Below are positions 54,518 through 63,249 of a DNA stretch of 64,000 nucleotides, in pieces; within the stretch, counting starts at the first letter, position 1; the number at the start of each line of letters is the position of its first letter. Origin of the DNA: Marinobacterium profundum (lineage in GTDB: Bacteria > Pseudomonadota > Gammaproteobacteria > Pseudomonadales > Balneatricaceae); the NCBI RefSeq assembly GCF_001528745.1, contig NZ_BCNS01000098.1:62001-126000 (forward strand), in the 5' to 3' direction. Under the pieces are notes generated by a model. It made no database searches. It was given only the letters and a program-made list of their open reading frames with translations, and was not told the origin of the DNA. The translations under genes were made by a program, and so were the position numbers.

Positions 54518-55411
54518 ATGATCGAGGACTATCGCGCTCTCGCCGTATTCGTTGCCGTCGCCGATGCGGGCAGCCTTAGCGCCGCAGGGCGGCGGTTGAA
54601 GCTCTCCACCTCTGTCATCAGCCACCACCTTTCCCGGCTTGAGGCAAAGATGGGCATGGCGCTATTCTTCCGCTCGACCCGGTCGATGTCCCTCACGGCC
54701 GAGGGGCGTACCGCCCTGGCACCGGCCCGCCGGATGGTTGCCGCCGGTGATGAGGCCCTTGATGCTCTGAGCGCAATCAGCGACGAACCTGTCGGTGCGC
54801 TGCGCATCACCATGCCTGCGTGGGGCGAGCGGACGGGGTTGCGTCTAAAACTTTGGGACTTCGCCCGATTGCACCCTCTGGTAGCGATTTCGCTTCAAAG
54901 TAGCGATACACAGGCGGATCTGGTCAAGGAAGGCATTGATCTTGCGATCCGGTTGGGAACGCTTGCTGACAGCAGACTCAAGAGCCGTCGCATTACCGAT
55001 TTCGGGCGCGTTCTGGTCGCTTCGCCCGATTATCTGGCGTCGCGGCGAGCAGTAAAAACGTTCGAGGACCTCGCGGCCTGCGATTTTATTGCGATCTCGA
55101 TGCTACCCGATGCGATGACCTTCGAGTGCGACGGCAGGTCTGTCTCTTTCCAGCCAGATAACGTGCGCCTGGAAGTGGATACTATTGGATCGGCGAAATC
55201 CGCGATCCTTGCGGGCCTCGGCGTGAGGCACCTCCCGCTTGGCGAAGTCGAAGAAGAGATCGCTTCGGGCAAACTTGTCCAGGTCATGCCGCAATGGAGC
55301 GTGCCGGATCTTGGCGTCTATGCCGTTTGGCCAGACTTTGGCCCCAAGAAGGCCTTGACACGCAGGTTGATCGAGTTCTTTCTTGACGACAGGGCGGTGC
55401 TTTTGCCCTGA
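54518..55411 (+). CDS. LysR family transcriptional regulator
   Basis: 297-residue LysR-type regulator: HTH (YRALAVFVAVADAGSLSAA, STSVISHHLSRLEAKMG) and an effector domain with the CrgA-like pattern. ATG 54518 overlaps no other gene. Divergent from the outer-membrane protein gene across a 188-bp spacer. Probable targets are that gene or the cytochrome/SnoaL genes beyond it. Confidence 0.88.
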   Translation: MIEDYRALAVFVAVADAGSLSAAGRRLKLSTSVISHHLSRLEAKMGMALFFRSTRSMSLTAEGRTALAPARRMVAAGDEALDALSAISDEPVGALRITMPAWGERTGLRLKLWDFARLHPLVAISLQSSDTQADLVKEGIDLAIRLGTLADSRLKSRRITDFGRVLVASPDYLASRRAVKTFEDLAACDFIAISMLPDAMTFECDGRSVSFQPDNVRLEVDTIGSAKSAILAGLGVRHLPLGEVEEEIASGKLVQVMPQWSVPDLGVYAVWPDFGPKKALTRRLIEFFLDDRAVLLP

Positions 55412-55908
55412 TTTGCTGGTGTAGTGTTTCACTCTGTTTAGAAGTTAAGTGGTTATTGGCGCGAATAACTTTTTCCGCAATTCCGGGGATAGATACCTAT
55501 CTCCGCGCTCCAATCTAATGTCCTTGTAGGATAGAACTCTCGTTGGAAAAGGAGGTTGCAGATAACCAGGATGGTTCAATTTGTTGTGCCAGGGTACCGG
55601 CACCACGGAACTCAACGCGGTAATCGGTGCAGTAAAAATTTTCTGCGAGTGCGACCATCTATATTACATTGGGCTTATGCCTCAGTTCACGAGCGAAGCA
55701 GAAAGTGGTCCATTTTTTACGTACACTCCGCACTTGGTGATTCAGAATGACGGACTGTTACTGGAAAGGTATTTGCCCCAGGACGCTCGGGACGAACGCT
55801 AAAAGCGTTGATGGAAATAGGTATAGTGTCGCCGGTATTTTTCACAAAAATTCTGCGCTACTTTTGTGTCGCTTAACTTGGTTATATGCAATAAATATTT
55901 AGGGGGCG
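55412..55908. other. Intergenic region with an unrecognised short ORF
   Basis: 497 bp. A good AAGGAGG lies at 55549-55555, followed by ATG 55571 and by an overlapping 73-codon frame (55581-55802, TTG start), neither recognised as a known protein; one may be a frameshifted remnant. A 7-bp hairpin CACAAAA/TTTTGTG and the sequence GCTTAACTTGGTTATATGC (55871-55889) precede the GNAT gene and look like a cassette-type recombination end, weakly supported. Confidence 0.35.
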
Positions 55909-56397
55909 ATGATGCCAATCAAGAAAATAAATGAAGATATTTGGTCGGAAATATTAAAGGTTCAGGCTGAAGCCTATTCACAGATCGAGCCTGAAAGTTT
56001 GGAAGTTTTGAAAAGTAAGTGGTTGCGGTCACCTGAAAGTTGTTTCGTATATGAAAAGTCAGGAGAAGTGGTTGGGTATTTGTTGGCCCACTCCTGGAAT
56101 AGTGAAGTGCCGCCAAAGCTCTTTAAAACGCTACCAGTTGGAACGGAAGGTACTGTACTTTTTTTGCATGATTTGGCGATTTCAAGTGCAGGCGAAGGTG
56201 ATGGCCTTGGAAGAAAGATGGTGGCACATTTGCTTAAAATTGCGAAAGGATCTGGTTTTCAGCAGGTTAGACTGGTTTCAGTACAAGACTCCGTGGAGTT
56301 CTGGAAAAAGCAGGGCTTTGCAGCTACCGCAAACCACGAGCTGTGCTCAAGTTACGGCGAAGATGCTCAGCTTATGATTCACAATTTTTCGGCATAA
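55909..56397 (+). CDS. GNAT family N-acetyltransferase
   Basis: 162-residue single-domain acetyltransferase. Acetyl-CoA loop VLFLHDLAISSAGEGDGLGRKM, then a C-terminal strand pattern QVRLVSVQDSVEFWKKQGF typical of the family. Markedly AT-richer than neighbouring genes, so recently acquired. ATG 55909 (or 55912) with AGGGGG upstream. A small inverted repeat GGCAT-AACA-ATGCC overlaps the stop codon. Acceptor unknown. Confidence 0.85.
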   Translation: MMPIKKINEDIWSEILKVQAEAYSQIEPESLEVLKSKWLRSPESCFVYEKSGEVVGYLLAHSWNSEVPPKLFKTLPVGTEGTVLFLHDLAISSAGEGDGLGRKMVAHLLKIAKGSGFQQVRLVSVQDSVEFWKKQGFAATANHELCSSYGEDAQLMIHNFSA

Positions 56398-56519
56398 CAA
56401 TGCCAGGCACTACGACGGGTCATACGTTGGGGCTTCGTCTCTGCAATCGACCTTGGCGATACGGTAGTTGCGTGGTTTCTGGCAGTTGGACAGCGGGTGG
56501 TTACTCGCAGTGACGGGGC

Positions 56520-56555
56520 CAGGCCTTGTCTTTTGATAGCAAAATACAAGGCCTG
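56520..56555. repeat. Long hairpin near the cupin gene 3' end
   Basis: CAGGCCTTGT-c-TTTTG pairs with CAAAA-t-ACAAGGCCTG: 15 bp with one mismatch and a 4-nt loop. No T-run on either side. Lies 40 bp beyond the cupin stop; may stabilise or end that transcript. Confidence 0.6.
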
Positions 56556-56594
56556 ATCCGGTGGACGCTCAGCTCAATCTACTGAGCTAAAGGC

Positions 56595-56939
56595 TTAGGC
56601 GAAGACGAAGTACTTGCGTACTGTTTCGACTACTTCCCAGGTGCCTTTCATGCCGGGTTCGATCACGAACACATCGCCGGCCTTCAGGTGTACTGGCTGC
56701 TCGCCTTCTGGCGTGATGATGCAGTAGCCGTCGAGGAAGTGGCAGAACTCCCATTTATCGTAAACAACTTCGAATTTGCCGGGGGTGCAGATCCAGGTAC
56801 CCATGATCTTGCTGCCGTCCTCGGAGAGGTAGGCGTTAAGGTTTACGGTGTGCGGGTCGCCACCGATGCGCTTCCACTTGGTAGCGTCTACGACTGGAGT
56901 GGGACAGGTTTCGCGCATTACGGTGATAAAATCAGACAT
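56595..56939 (-). CDS. Cupin domain protein (EutQ-like/DUF861)
   Basis: 114-residue single cupin: GTWICTPGKFEVVYDKWEFC followed by HFLDGYCIITPEGE and LKAGDVFVIEPGMKGTWEV, the two cupin motifs with a weak metal site. Start ATG 56939; the longer open frame upstream has no family similarity. Members bind small carboxylates or sugars, and none of the neighbours identifies a pathway. Confidence 0.85.
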   Translation of the reverse strand: MSDFITVMRETCPTPVVDATKWKRIGGDPHTVNLNAYLSEDGSKIMGTWICTPGKFEVVYDKWEFCHFLDGYCIITPEGEQPVHLKAGDVFVIEPGMKGTWEVVETVRKYFVFA

Positions 56940-57323
56940 GTCAGTTCCATGCGATCTGATGAAAGGCCCATCAGTGTAGTGCCAGTGCCATAGGGCAGGG
57001 TGTCTGGTTCCGACACTGAAAGGTCTGAAATGCACCTGCTGCGATGTCGTAACCGGCCACACGCTGTAGGGCGTATCTGCCGTGGTACAAAAGGGATTTT
57101 GTCTTTTGTTAGCAGTCCGAGGATCACCGTCGGCTAACGTTTGACCCTGTTATAGGCTCGTAGATAGAACCTGTTGCCACTTTGGCCCGCTGATCATTCT
57201 GCCTGGCCTGTCCTGTCCAGGATGCTGTTAGCATCCGGTGCCGTGCATCGACAGCTGTCATCAGGTTAATTTATCGGACCCCTTCAGCGGGGCCTTGTTT
57301 TGCCCGCGCCTATAGGCGCTGTG
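56940..57323. other. Intergenic region
   Basis: 384 bp between two minus-strand genes; no gene recognised. A CCCC-TTCAGC-GGGG hairpin near 57280 may end the ceramidase-like transcript. Expected to hold the cupin promoter. Confidence 0.4.
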
Positions 57324-58076
57324 CTAATAGACCTTAAGTACCAGCATCAGGGTGCCAGCCGCTGCCGCAAGATGCTTGAGCGTATGACCACTCAGAAGAT
57401 AGCCGCTGAGTTCGAAGACAGGCGCATCCAAGAATTCCAGCACCTTGGCCAGCACATAAAATGCCAGCGTCAGCCACAACCAGACCGTCCCGGGCCCTGG
57501 GAATACCAAGATTATCAGCGGCAATATCAGTACCGGTCCGAACTGTACTAACAGATACAGCCTTAGGTCGTCACGCCAGTGCCAGTACAGGACACTCAAG
57601 ATTGCCAGCGAGACTAACCAGGGAAAGAGTTCGCGCCCTGCACCCAGGCCAAGTCGCTCCGCGACCACGATCGATGTAAAGGCTGCAAAGCATACCGCCA
57701 ATGGCAGCCGGTCCCAGACGAGGGTGTTGTTGTCGGGATTCAGGTGGTACCAGGCTGATCCGAGCGCAACGCAGACAAGGCTACCCATAAAGCAGACGTA
57801 GATGGCGGTCAGCTCACGACCAACGCCAGGCCGTTTCCTTAAAACGGACAATCCGATAATGCCAACCAGAGCAAAGGGCAGATTGGACAGCACATTGAGA
57901 GCATTGGGTAGCTCGCGGAACGGACGCCGGTCCGCAAATGCGTGGTAATCCAGGCTCTGAGGCAAGGGCTCAGTAAAGAGAAGCAGCAGGGACACAACAA
58001 AGAATAGCAGGCCCGTAATCGCAGAACGGCGACGATAACACCAGGCTTTTAGGGTTACGGGAAATGTATCCTGCAT
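57324..58076 (-). CDS. Ceramidase-domain (CREST superfamily) membrane protein
   Basis: 250-residue integral membrane protein with about seven helices. Family signatures: DYHAFADRRPF, NVLSNLPFALVGIIG, GSAWYHLNPDNNTLVWDRLP, and the C-terminal SGHTLKHLAAA. The conserved His, Asp and Ser positions form the putative zinc site of alkaline ceramidases and relatives. It may act on a sphingolipid-like or other amide lipid. ATG 58076. Co-directional with phaC, 69 bp downstream of its stop; no functional connection is proven. Confidence 0.85.
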   Translation of the reverse strand: MQDTFPVTLKAWCYRRRSAITGLLFFVVSLLLLFTEPLPQSLDYHAFADRRPFRELPNALNVLSNLPFALVGIIGLSVLRKRPGVGRELTAIYVCFMGSLVCVALGSAWYHLNPDNNTLVWDRLPLAVCFAAFTSIVVAERLGLGAGRELFPWLVSLAILSVLYWHWRDDLRLYLLVQFGPVLILPLIILVFPGPGTVWLWLTLAFYVLAKVLEFLDAPVFELSGYLLSGHTLKHLAAAAGTLMLVLKVY

Positions 58077-58145
58077 GGTCGGTTTCTCCCACGCTTAAGC
58101 TAAGGATAACCACAGCGAGCCCGCTCGATAATCAGCAATCAGCGG

Positions 58146-59879
58146 CTACTTAATGCGCGCCTTAACAAAGCTGCCGGGTGCTGGTTCCAGCGGAGGGTAA
58201 TCTTTGTTGCCCAGAGCCTCGGGTGCGGCAACCTGCTTGCCAGCGCGTTTCTTGACCCAGGGAGCCCAGTGGTTCCACCAGGAGCCCTGTACGTCTTTGG
58301 CGGTTGCCAGCCAGTGATCGGGGCCTTTGCCGCTTTCACCTTTAATCCAGTGGTTGCGGCGGTTCTTGGAGGCCGGGTTGATAACGCCGGCCACGTGGCC
58401 GCTGCCACCCAGTACGAATTCCACATTTGGGATTATATCGGTGGCGGCGAAGGTGCTTTTCCAGGGTGCAATATGGTCGTCAACGCAGGACAGGAAGTAG
58501 CAGGGGGTAGTGATTTTGCCGAGGTTGACCTTCTCGCCGCAGATGCTGAGGCAGTCGGGTTTGATCAGGTTATTCTGCTGGTACATGTTGCTTAGGTAGT
58601 AACTGTACATGTCCGCCGGCAGGCTGGTGGGGTCGCTGTTCCAGTACAGAATGTCGAAGGGCGCCGGGGATTTGCCCTTAAGGTAGCTGTTGACCACGTT
58701 GGACCAGATCAGGTCGTTGGAACGCAGCATATTGAACACATTGGCCAGGTTTTTACCGTCCAGTACGCCGGCCGCGTCCACGTCGCCCAGGATCTTCTCT
58801 GCGTCATCGTTGTCGATGAAAACCTCAATCTCACCCGGATTTTCAAAGTCCGTGAGGGTGGTGAGGAAGGTGGCGGAGCTGATTGTGCTGTCTTTGCGTG
58901 CCGCCAAAACGGCCATGGCGCTGGCGGTGATAGTGCCGCCCACGCACCAGGCTACGCAGTTGACCCGCTTGCTGCCGCTAACCGCTTTGGCAACCTCCAG
59001 CGCCTTGAAAACGCCGCTTTCCACGTAGTTGTCCCAGGACAGGTGTCGTTGCTCCGGCGTGGCGTTAACCCAGGATATTAGGAAGACGGTGTTGCCCTGG
59101 TCAACGGCATATTTAACGAAGGAGTTATGGGGCTGCAGATCGAGAATATAAAACTTGTTGATGCACGGCGGAATGATCAGCAGCGGCCGTCCGGCGACCT
59201 TGTCCGTAGCTGGGCTGTACTGGATTAGTTGCATGAGCTCGTTTGCGAAGATAACAGCGCCTGGCGTTGTGGCTATGTTTTCGCCGAGGGTGAAGGCCGT
59301 TTCATCGGTCGTGCTGATGCGACCCTTCTCCATATCTCCCATCAGGTTCTGCAGGCCATCCATCAGACTCTGTCCCTTGGTATCAATGGCGTGCTTGATT
59401 ACTTCAGGGTTGGTGGCGGCGAAGTTGCTGGGGGAAAGGGCATCAATGTATTGCTGGGTGTAAAATTCCAGCTTTTTCTGCCTTTTAGGGTCCAGATTGG
59501 CGTTCTGGGCCGTTTTGCGAAGCATGTGCGAGGCCATCAGGTAGGACTCTTTGATGTAGTTGAAAACCGGGTTTTCACTCCATTCCTCTGCATTGAAGCG
59601 GCGATCCCCCGGGGCGGGCTTGGTGGCTGCACCAGGGGTATTACCGAGTAACCCCGCCCAGACTTCCAGCTGGTTTTTCTGGTAGTCACTGACGGCCTTC
59701 ATCAAGTCATCGGGGGCCTGTGGGGCATTCAACATCTGGCCCCAGGCCTCGTTGAACTTTTCCAGATATTCGTTACCGGAGTCTGCCTTGCCACCGAACA
59801 TCTCCATTAGTTTTTGGGATTCTGTGGTCATGGCGTCCAGGAAATCTTGGGTTACCTTATCAAGGTTTTTGTTGTCCAT
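58146..59879 (-). CDS. phaC: Class I poly(3-hydroxyalkanoate) synthase
   Basis: 577-residue PHA polymerase that links (R)-3-hydroxyacyl-CoA monomers into storage polyester on granules. PhaC N-terminal domain (ESYLMASHMLRKTAQN) and alpha/beta hydrolase core: nucleophile Cys312 in AWCVGGT, Asp468 in VDDHIAPW, His495 in GGSGHVAGVINP. The usual Gly before the lipase box (GxCxGG) is Ala310 here. Length and Asp/His spacing match class I. ATG 59879. No phaA, phaB or phasin adjacent; bdhA and a patatin at 49.5 kb are the likely degradation counterpart. Confidence 0.92.
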   Translation of the reverse strand: MDNKNLDKVTQDFLDAMTTESQKLMEMFGGKADSGNEYLEKFNEAWGQMLNAPQAPDDLMKAVSDYQKNQLEVWAGLLGNTPGAATKPAPGDRRFNAEEWSENPVFNYIKESYLMASHMLRKTAQNANLDPKRQKKLEFYTQQYIDALSPSNFAATNPEVIKHAIDTKGQSLMDGLQNLMGDMEKGRISTTDETAFTLGENIATTPGAVIFANELMQLIQYSPATDKVAGRPLLIIPPCINKFYILDLQPHNSFVKYAVDQGNTVFLISWVNATPEQRHLSWDNYVESGVFKALEVAKAVSGSKRVNCVAWCVGGTITASAMAVLAARKDSTISSATFLTTLTDFENPGEIEVFIDNDDAEKILGDVDAAGVLDGKNLANVFNMLRSNDLIWSNVVNSYLKGKSPAPFDILYWNSDPTSLPADMYSYYLSNMYQQNNLIKPDCLSICGEKVNLGKITTPCYFLSCVDDHIAPWKSTFAATDIIPNVEFVLGGSGHVAGVINPASKNRRNHWIKGESGKGPDHWLATAKDVQGSWWNHWAPWVKKRAGKQVAAPEALGNKDYPPLEPAPGSFVKARIK

Positions 59880-60166
59880 GGGCTGATCTCGGATGTTGAG
59901 TGATAGAGTGCTCCGGCCAGTGCCTGCGCCCGCGTCAAGTAAAGGACATAATAGACCAAGCTACCTGATGCTTTGGATCTGATAGGGGGCTGGCTTGAGG
60001 CCCCAATGATGTGTGAGATCGGTAGCCGTGCATCTCCGCAACGCTTGGTGTGGGGCTGAAAGCTGCCGTCACCTGCGTTCAAAATTGAGTTTCAGGCGCT
60101 ATGCTGCATAGATGTTGATAATGAAGACCTAAGACCAAAGCAGTTCTGGCAAAAGGAGAAATGGCT

Positions 60167-60723
60167 ATGACTACGGGAACCGTTCGTCTTCATCGTGTGT
60201 TGCGCACCAAGCCTGCGAAAATTTATAAAGCCTTTCTGGATGCCGCAGCAATCGCCAAGTGGCTCCCGCCCTATGGCTTTGTCTGCAAGGTTGAGCACAT
60301 GGATACTAGTGCACTGCGTTGCCGCTCTTGGCAAGGGCCCCACTATTACCGGCGAACGGCGCCTTGCCGGACACGAATTGGTGGGCTCTCAAAGCACCCA
60401 TTAGGGCGAGGCTGTACACTTGGGGTGGGAGCTTCAAAATGTCGTTTGTGAACTTCTCGAGCGGGCATGAGCACTCCTTCGGTGGGGAATATCTGGAGCT
60501 GGTGCCGGGTGAGCTTATTCGATACACCGGCAAATTCAATGACCCGAACCTGCCGGGCGAGATGCAGGTCAGGGTATCGCTGCAGCCTGTCTCCTGCGGT
60601 ACAGATGTTCATATAGTGCAGGAGGGCATTCCGGCAGTGATTCCGCTGGAGATGTGCTATCTCGGCTGGCAGGAGTCGCTGGCTCAGCTCGCCAATCTTG
60701 TTGAGCCCGATATTCCCGGCTAG
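60167..60723 (+). pseudogene. SRPBCC/AHSA1-type protein gene split by an insertion
   Basis: The first part (TGTVRLHRVLRTKPAKIYKA .. YGFVCKVEHMD, ending 60304) and the last part (GGSFKMSFVNFSSGHEHSFG .. CYLGWQESLAQLANLVE, from 60424) are collinear halves of a SRPBCC-fold protein of about 145 residues. They lie in different frames separated by 119 bp, where the family has only about three residues. The excess of roughly 110 bp is not a multiple of three, so the product is truncated. ATG 60167 has AAAAGGAG upstream. A sequencing error is unlikely to give this size. Confidence 0.82.
60305..60423. mobile_element. Insertion of about 110 bp inside the SRPBCC gene
   Basis: Sequence foreign to the SRPBCC family. 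Contains imperfect inverted repeats (GCCCCAC at 60337-60343 with GTGGGC at 60381-60386, enclosing CCGGC/GCCGG), no ORF of its own and no obvious target-site duplication. Could be a small MITE-like element or the product of an illegitimate insertion. Confidence 0.45.
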
Positions 60724-60761
60724 CCGGCACGACCAAAACAGACTGAGTTTGCGGAGTGAGA

Positions 60762-61508
60762 ATGGCAGATACGACTGATCTGGAACAACTATACCCAAGA
60801 CCCCTTTCGGGTTCCGAAGTAGTGAACCCTCCACCTGCGCTGGTTCCGGGCAGAATTCCGTTGACCGGAAAGTATGTAAAACTTGAGCCGCAGAACGCGC
60901 AGTATGATGCTGAGGAGCTGTACGAGGCAGGTCACTCAAGTGAAGCAGGGCTGCGTATTTGGGACTACATGAACTATGGCCCCTGGAGCGATGTCAGCAG
61001 CTACAAGGGGACTTTGCGCGCTCAGTCGTCGAGTTTTGATCCCATCTTCTACACAATTAGATCCATTGAGACCGGCAGAGCCTGTGGTCAGGTTAGCTTT
61101 CTGGACATAAATGCACAGAACGGCGTTATCGAGATCGGGCATATCTGGTTTGGGCCCGAACTGCAGAAAACGCCCGCGGGAACTGAGGCGCTATTTCTAA
61201 TGCTGTGTCATGCGATGGATGATCTTGGCTATCGTCGCATGCAGTGGCGCTGCAATTCACTCAACACAAGGTCCAGACAGGCTGCAAGAAGACTAGGGTT
61301 CAGGTTTGAAGGCATCTTCTACAATCACATGATTTTTAAAGGCAAGAACCGAGATACCGCCTGGTACTCAATATTGGATGATGAATGGCCTGAAGTCAGG
61401 CAAAAATTAGCCTCTTGGCTGAAACCTTCAAACTTTTCGGCCGGTAATATCCCCAAGGCCTCATTGACTGAGATGATGGGAAATAGATCAGACAGTACAC
61501 GGGGTTAG
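60762..61508 (+). CDS. GNAT family N-acetyltransferase (RimJ/RimL type)
   Basis: 248-residue acetyltransferase: substrate part (IPLTGKYVKLEPQNAQYDAE), CoA-binding IGHIWFGPELQKTPAGTEA and the RimJ-like NTRSRQAARRLGFRFEGIF element. ATG 60762 with GCGGAGTGAG upstream. Unusually wide N-terminal extension of about 35 residues before the core. Acceptor unknown; possibly a toxin or antibiotic, since it lies in an accessory zone. Confidence 0.87.
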   Translation: MADTTDLEQLYPRPLSGSEVVNPPPALVPGRIPLTGKYVKLEPQNAQYDAEELYEAGHSSEAGLRIWDYMNYGPWSDVSSYKGTLRAQSSSFDPIFYTIRSIETGRACGQVSFLDINAQNGVIEIGHIWFGPELQKTPAGTEALFLMLCHAMDDLGYRRMQWRCNSLNTRSRQAARRLGFRFEGIFYNHMIFKGKNRDTAWYSILDDEWPEVRQKLASWLKPSNFSAGNIPKASLTEMMGNRSDSTRG

Positions 61509-61528
61509 ACTATACCCAATCGCCAGCT

Positions 61529-61581
61529 GCCGCTAACGTAAACACTCATTCAATAGCGGCGGTTTAGGCATGACGTTATAT
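61529..61581. repeat. Nested inverted repeats, attC-like candidate
   Basis: TAACGT/ACGTTA (61534-61539 with 61573-61578), AAAC/GTTT inside it, and GCCGCTA/TAGCGGC (61529-61535 with 61554-61560), ending in GTTATAT. The size (about 53 bp) and the AAC..GTT ends are attC-like, but the core boxes are not canonical. Confidence 0.25.
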
Positions 61582-61608
61582 ACAGGGTCGGACTCAAGGA
61601 TCAAAAGA

Positions 61609-62034
61609 ATGTCGAAGTCAGTTGGTAATGTTGCAAATTGCCTGTGTGGCAGCGTAAAAATACGAGTTAAGAATATTGACCCCAAATTCACCGTTTGTCA
61701 CTGCTCTTCCTGCCAGACTTGGGGTGGTGGTCCGCTGTTTATGCTGCAGTGTGGTACCGATGTTGTGTTCGAAGGGAAGGAGTCGATCAAGGAATATGAA
61801 TCATCGGCCTGGGCTTCACGTGGTTTTTGTTCCAAGTGTGGGACGCACTTGTTTAGCCGCTTCAAAAAAACGGGCACTTATAATATGCCTGTTGGCTTGT
61901 TCCCAACCACTGAAGGCTTGGAAATGACTATGCAGTATTTCAGTGACCTGAAACCGGATTATTACTGTTTCTCTAACGAGACTGCAGAGATGACTGAGGC
62001 TGAGATCTATGCCCATTTTTCATCGCAGCTTTAG
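61609..62034 (+). CDS. GFA family (CENP-V/GFA domain) zinc protein
   Basis: 141-residue protein with the GFA zinc-ligand set: Cys11 and Cys13 (CLCG), Cys30, Cys32, Cys35 (CHCSSC) and Cys74, Cys77 (CSKCGTHLF). Members bind two zinc ions and are linked to glutathione-dependent formaldehyde activation or to gene neighbourhoods of detoxification. Start ATG 61609 with CAAGGA upstream. A GST gene follows after 106 bp on the same strand, a thematically consistent neighbour. Confidence 0.88.
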   Translation: MSKSVGNVANCLCGSVKIRVKNIDPKFTVCHCSSCQTWGGGPLFMLQCGTDVVFEGKESIKEYESSAWASRGFCSKCGTHLFSRFKKTGTYNMPVGLFPTTEGLEMTMQYFSDLKPDYYCFSNETAEMTEAEIYAHFSSQL

Positions 62035-62140
62035 ATGAATATGGTATCTAGAAGATTATAAACATCCATGTTGATGTTTATTAATGGCATGGTGAGATCG
62101 TCGTGCTATATGTGTGAGCAATGGTTATGAAGGTAATACG

Positions 62141-62794
62141 ATGAGTCTGACAGTCTATGGTGCTCCGCTTTCTCCGTTTGTGCGCAAACTGTGTCTGTGC
62201 CTGGCGGAGAAGGGGCTGAGCTATGAGCTTGAAGTTGTGCTGCCGTTCGATCAACCATCCTGGTTTCTGGAGCTCAACCCGCTGGGGAGAATCCCGGCGA
62301 TTAAGGACGGTGACTTTGCGCTGGCCGATTCCGGTGTGATCTGCCAGTACTTGGAAGACCAGTACCCGGATCTCACTTCGCTGCTCGGAAAAACGGCGGA
62401 ACAGAGCGCCAAAGTGCGCTGGCTGGAAAAATATGCCGATTACGAGCTGTCCCCGCTGACGACCTTTGCTGTTTTCCAGCAACGCATTCTTAACCCGAGC
62501 AAGGGCCTGCCCTGCGATGAGAACCTGGTACAGGCGGTATTGAACGAAAAGCTGCCACTGCACTTTGATTATCTGGAGCAGACGCTGGGTAGCGCACAGT
62601 ACTTTGTGGGTGACAGCCTGAGCCTGGCAGATCTGGCTTTTGCCTGTCAGGTGGTCAATATGGAACACGGCGGTGAATGCCTGAATGAGCAGCGCTGGCC
62701 GAACCTTGCTGCCCTCTATGCGCGCATCAAGGCGCGGCCGACGATGCAGGCCCTCTTGCCACGAGAGCAGAAGATACTCGCAAAGATGAAATAA
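62141..62794 (+). CDS. Glutathione S-transferase family protein
   Basis: 217-residue GST: thioredoxin-like N-domain (MSLTVYGAPLSPFVRKL, with SPF and the Ser active site region; NPLGRIPAIKDG; LADSGVICQYLE with glutathione-binding Glu/Asp-Ser) and an all-helical C-domain (FVGDSLSLADLAFACQ). ATG 62141 with GAAGGT upstream. Likely detoxification; substrate unknown. Preceded by a GFA gene and by an 8-bp hairpin TAAACATC/GATGTTTA. Confidence 0.9.
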   Translation: MSLTVYGAPLSPFVRKLCLCLAEKGLSYELEVVLPFDQPSWFLELNPLGRIPAIKDGDFALADSGVICQYLEDQYPDLTSLLGKTAEQSAKVRWLEKYADYELSPLTTFAVFQQRILNPSKGLPCDENLVQAVLNEKLPLHFDYLEQTLGSAQYFVGDSLSLADLAFACQVVNMEHGGECLNEQRWPNLAALYARIKARPTMQALLPREQKILAKMK

Positions 62795-62871
62795 ACTGCA
62801 GGCGTTGCGACCGCAGGCTGCTAGGCGGTAGTGCTTTCAAATTCGGCTGCCCGTTATAATCAGTTCGTGCT

Positions 62872-62928
62872 GCCTAACGCAGAAATGTGATCTGGCTGAG
62901 TAAGCCGGAGCTGAGCCAGATGTTATAT
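62872..62928. repeat. 57-bp inverted-repeat unit, attC-like candidate
   Basis: GCCTAAC (62872-62878, fits RYYYAAC) at one end and GTTATAT (62922-62928) at the other, enclosing the 8-bp stem ATCTGGCT/AGCCAGAT. The overall length equals a short attC site, but the GTTATAT box deviates from GTTRRRY. Confidence 0.3.
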
Positions 62929-63211
62929 GAGGTGGCTGAGGTGGGTATTTAACCAGTGGTCAACCAGCGGCACAAGAATCTGTGTTTTTGGTTCGTTGCA
63001 CTATGCCTCTGGTGGCGGTTACTATCAGGATTCGTGCAATGACAGCCAAAGATATGTATCTGGTGTACTGCTTCGCCCTGATGGGCGCGAATTGGCCATT
63101 TCCCTGTGGGCGAGCCGCCAGGAGGCCGTCGGCGGTGTTGCATTTCCTCGGGATAGGCCCACTATGGCGTCGAAAATGCGCCGTGCGACCAGCTGCCTGG
63201 CGACTCGCTAA
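62927..63211 (+). CDS. Unrecognised short ORF
   Basis: 94 codons from an ATG inside the GTTATAT box. Cys/Arg/Trp-rich (VSGVLLRPDGRELAISLWAS region could be a short beta strand pair). No ribosome binding site visible and no similarity recognised. It may be a cassette-type hypothetical gene or noncoding. The whole 62795-63249 stretch holds nothing else. Confidence 0.25.
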   Translation: MRWLRWVFNQWSTSGTRICVFGSLHYASGGGYYQDSCNDSQRYVSGVLLRPDGRELAISLWASRQEAVGGVAFPRDRPTMASKMRRATSCLATR

Positions 63212-63249
63212 AAGCGCCTCCAGGAGTGAAACAGTACATTAGGGAAAGA

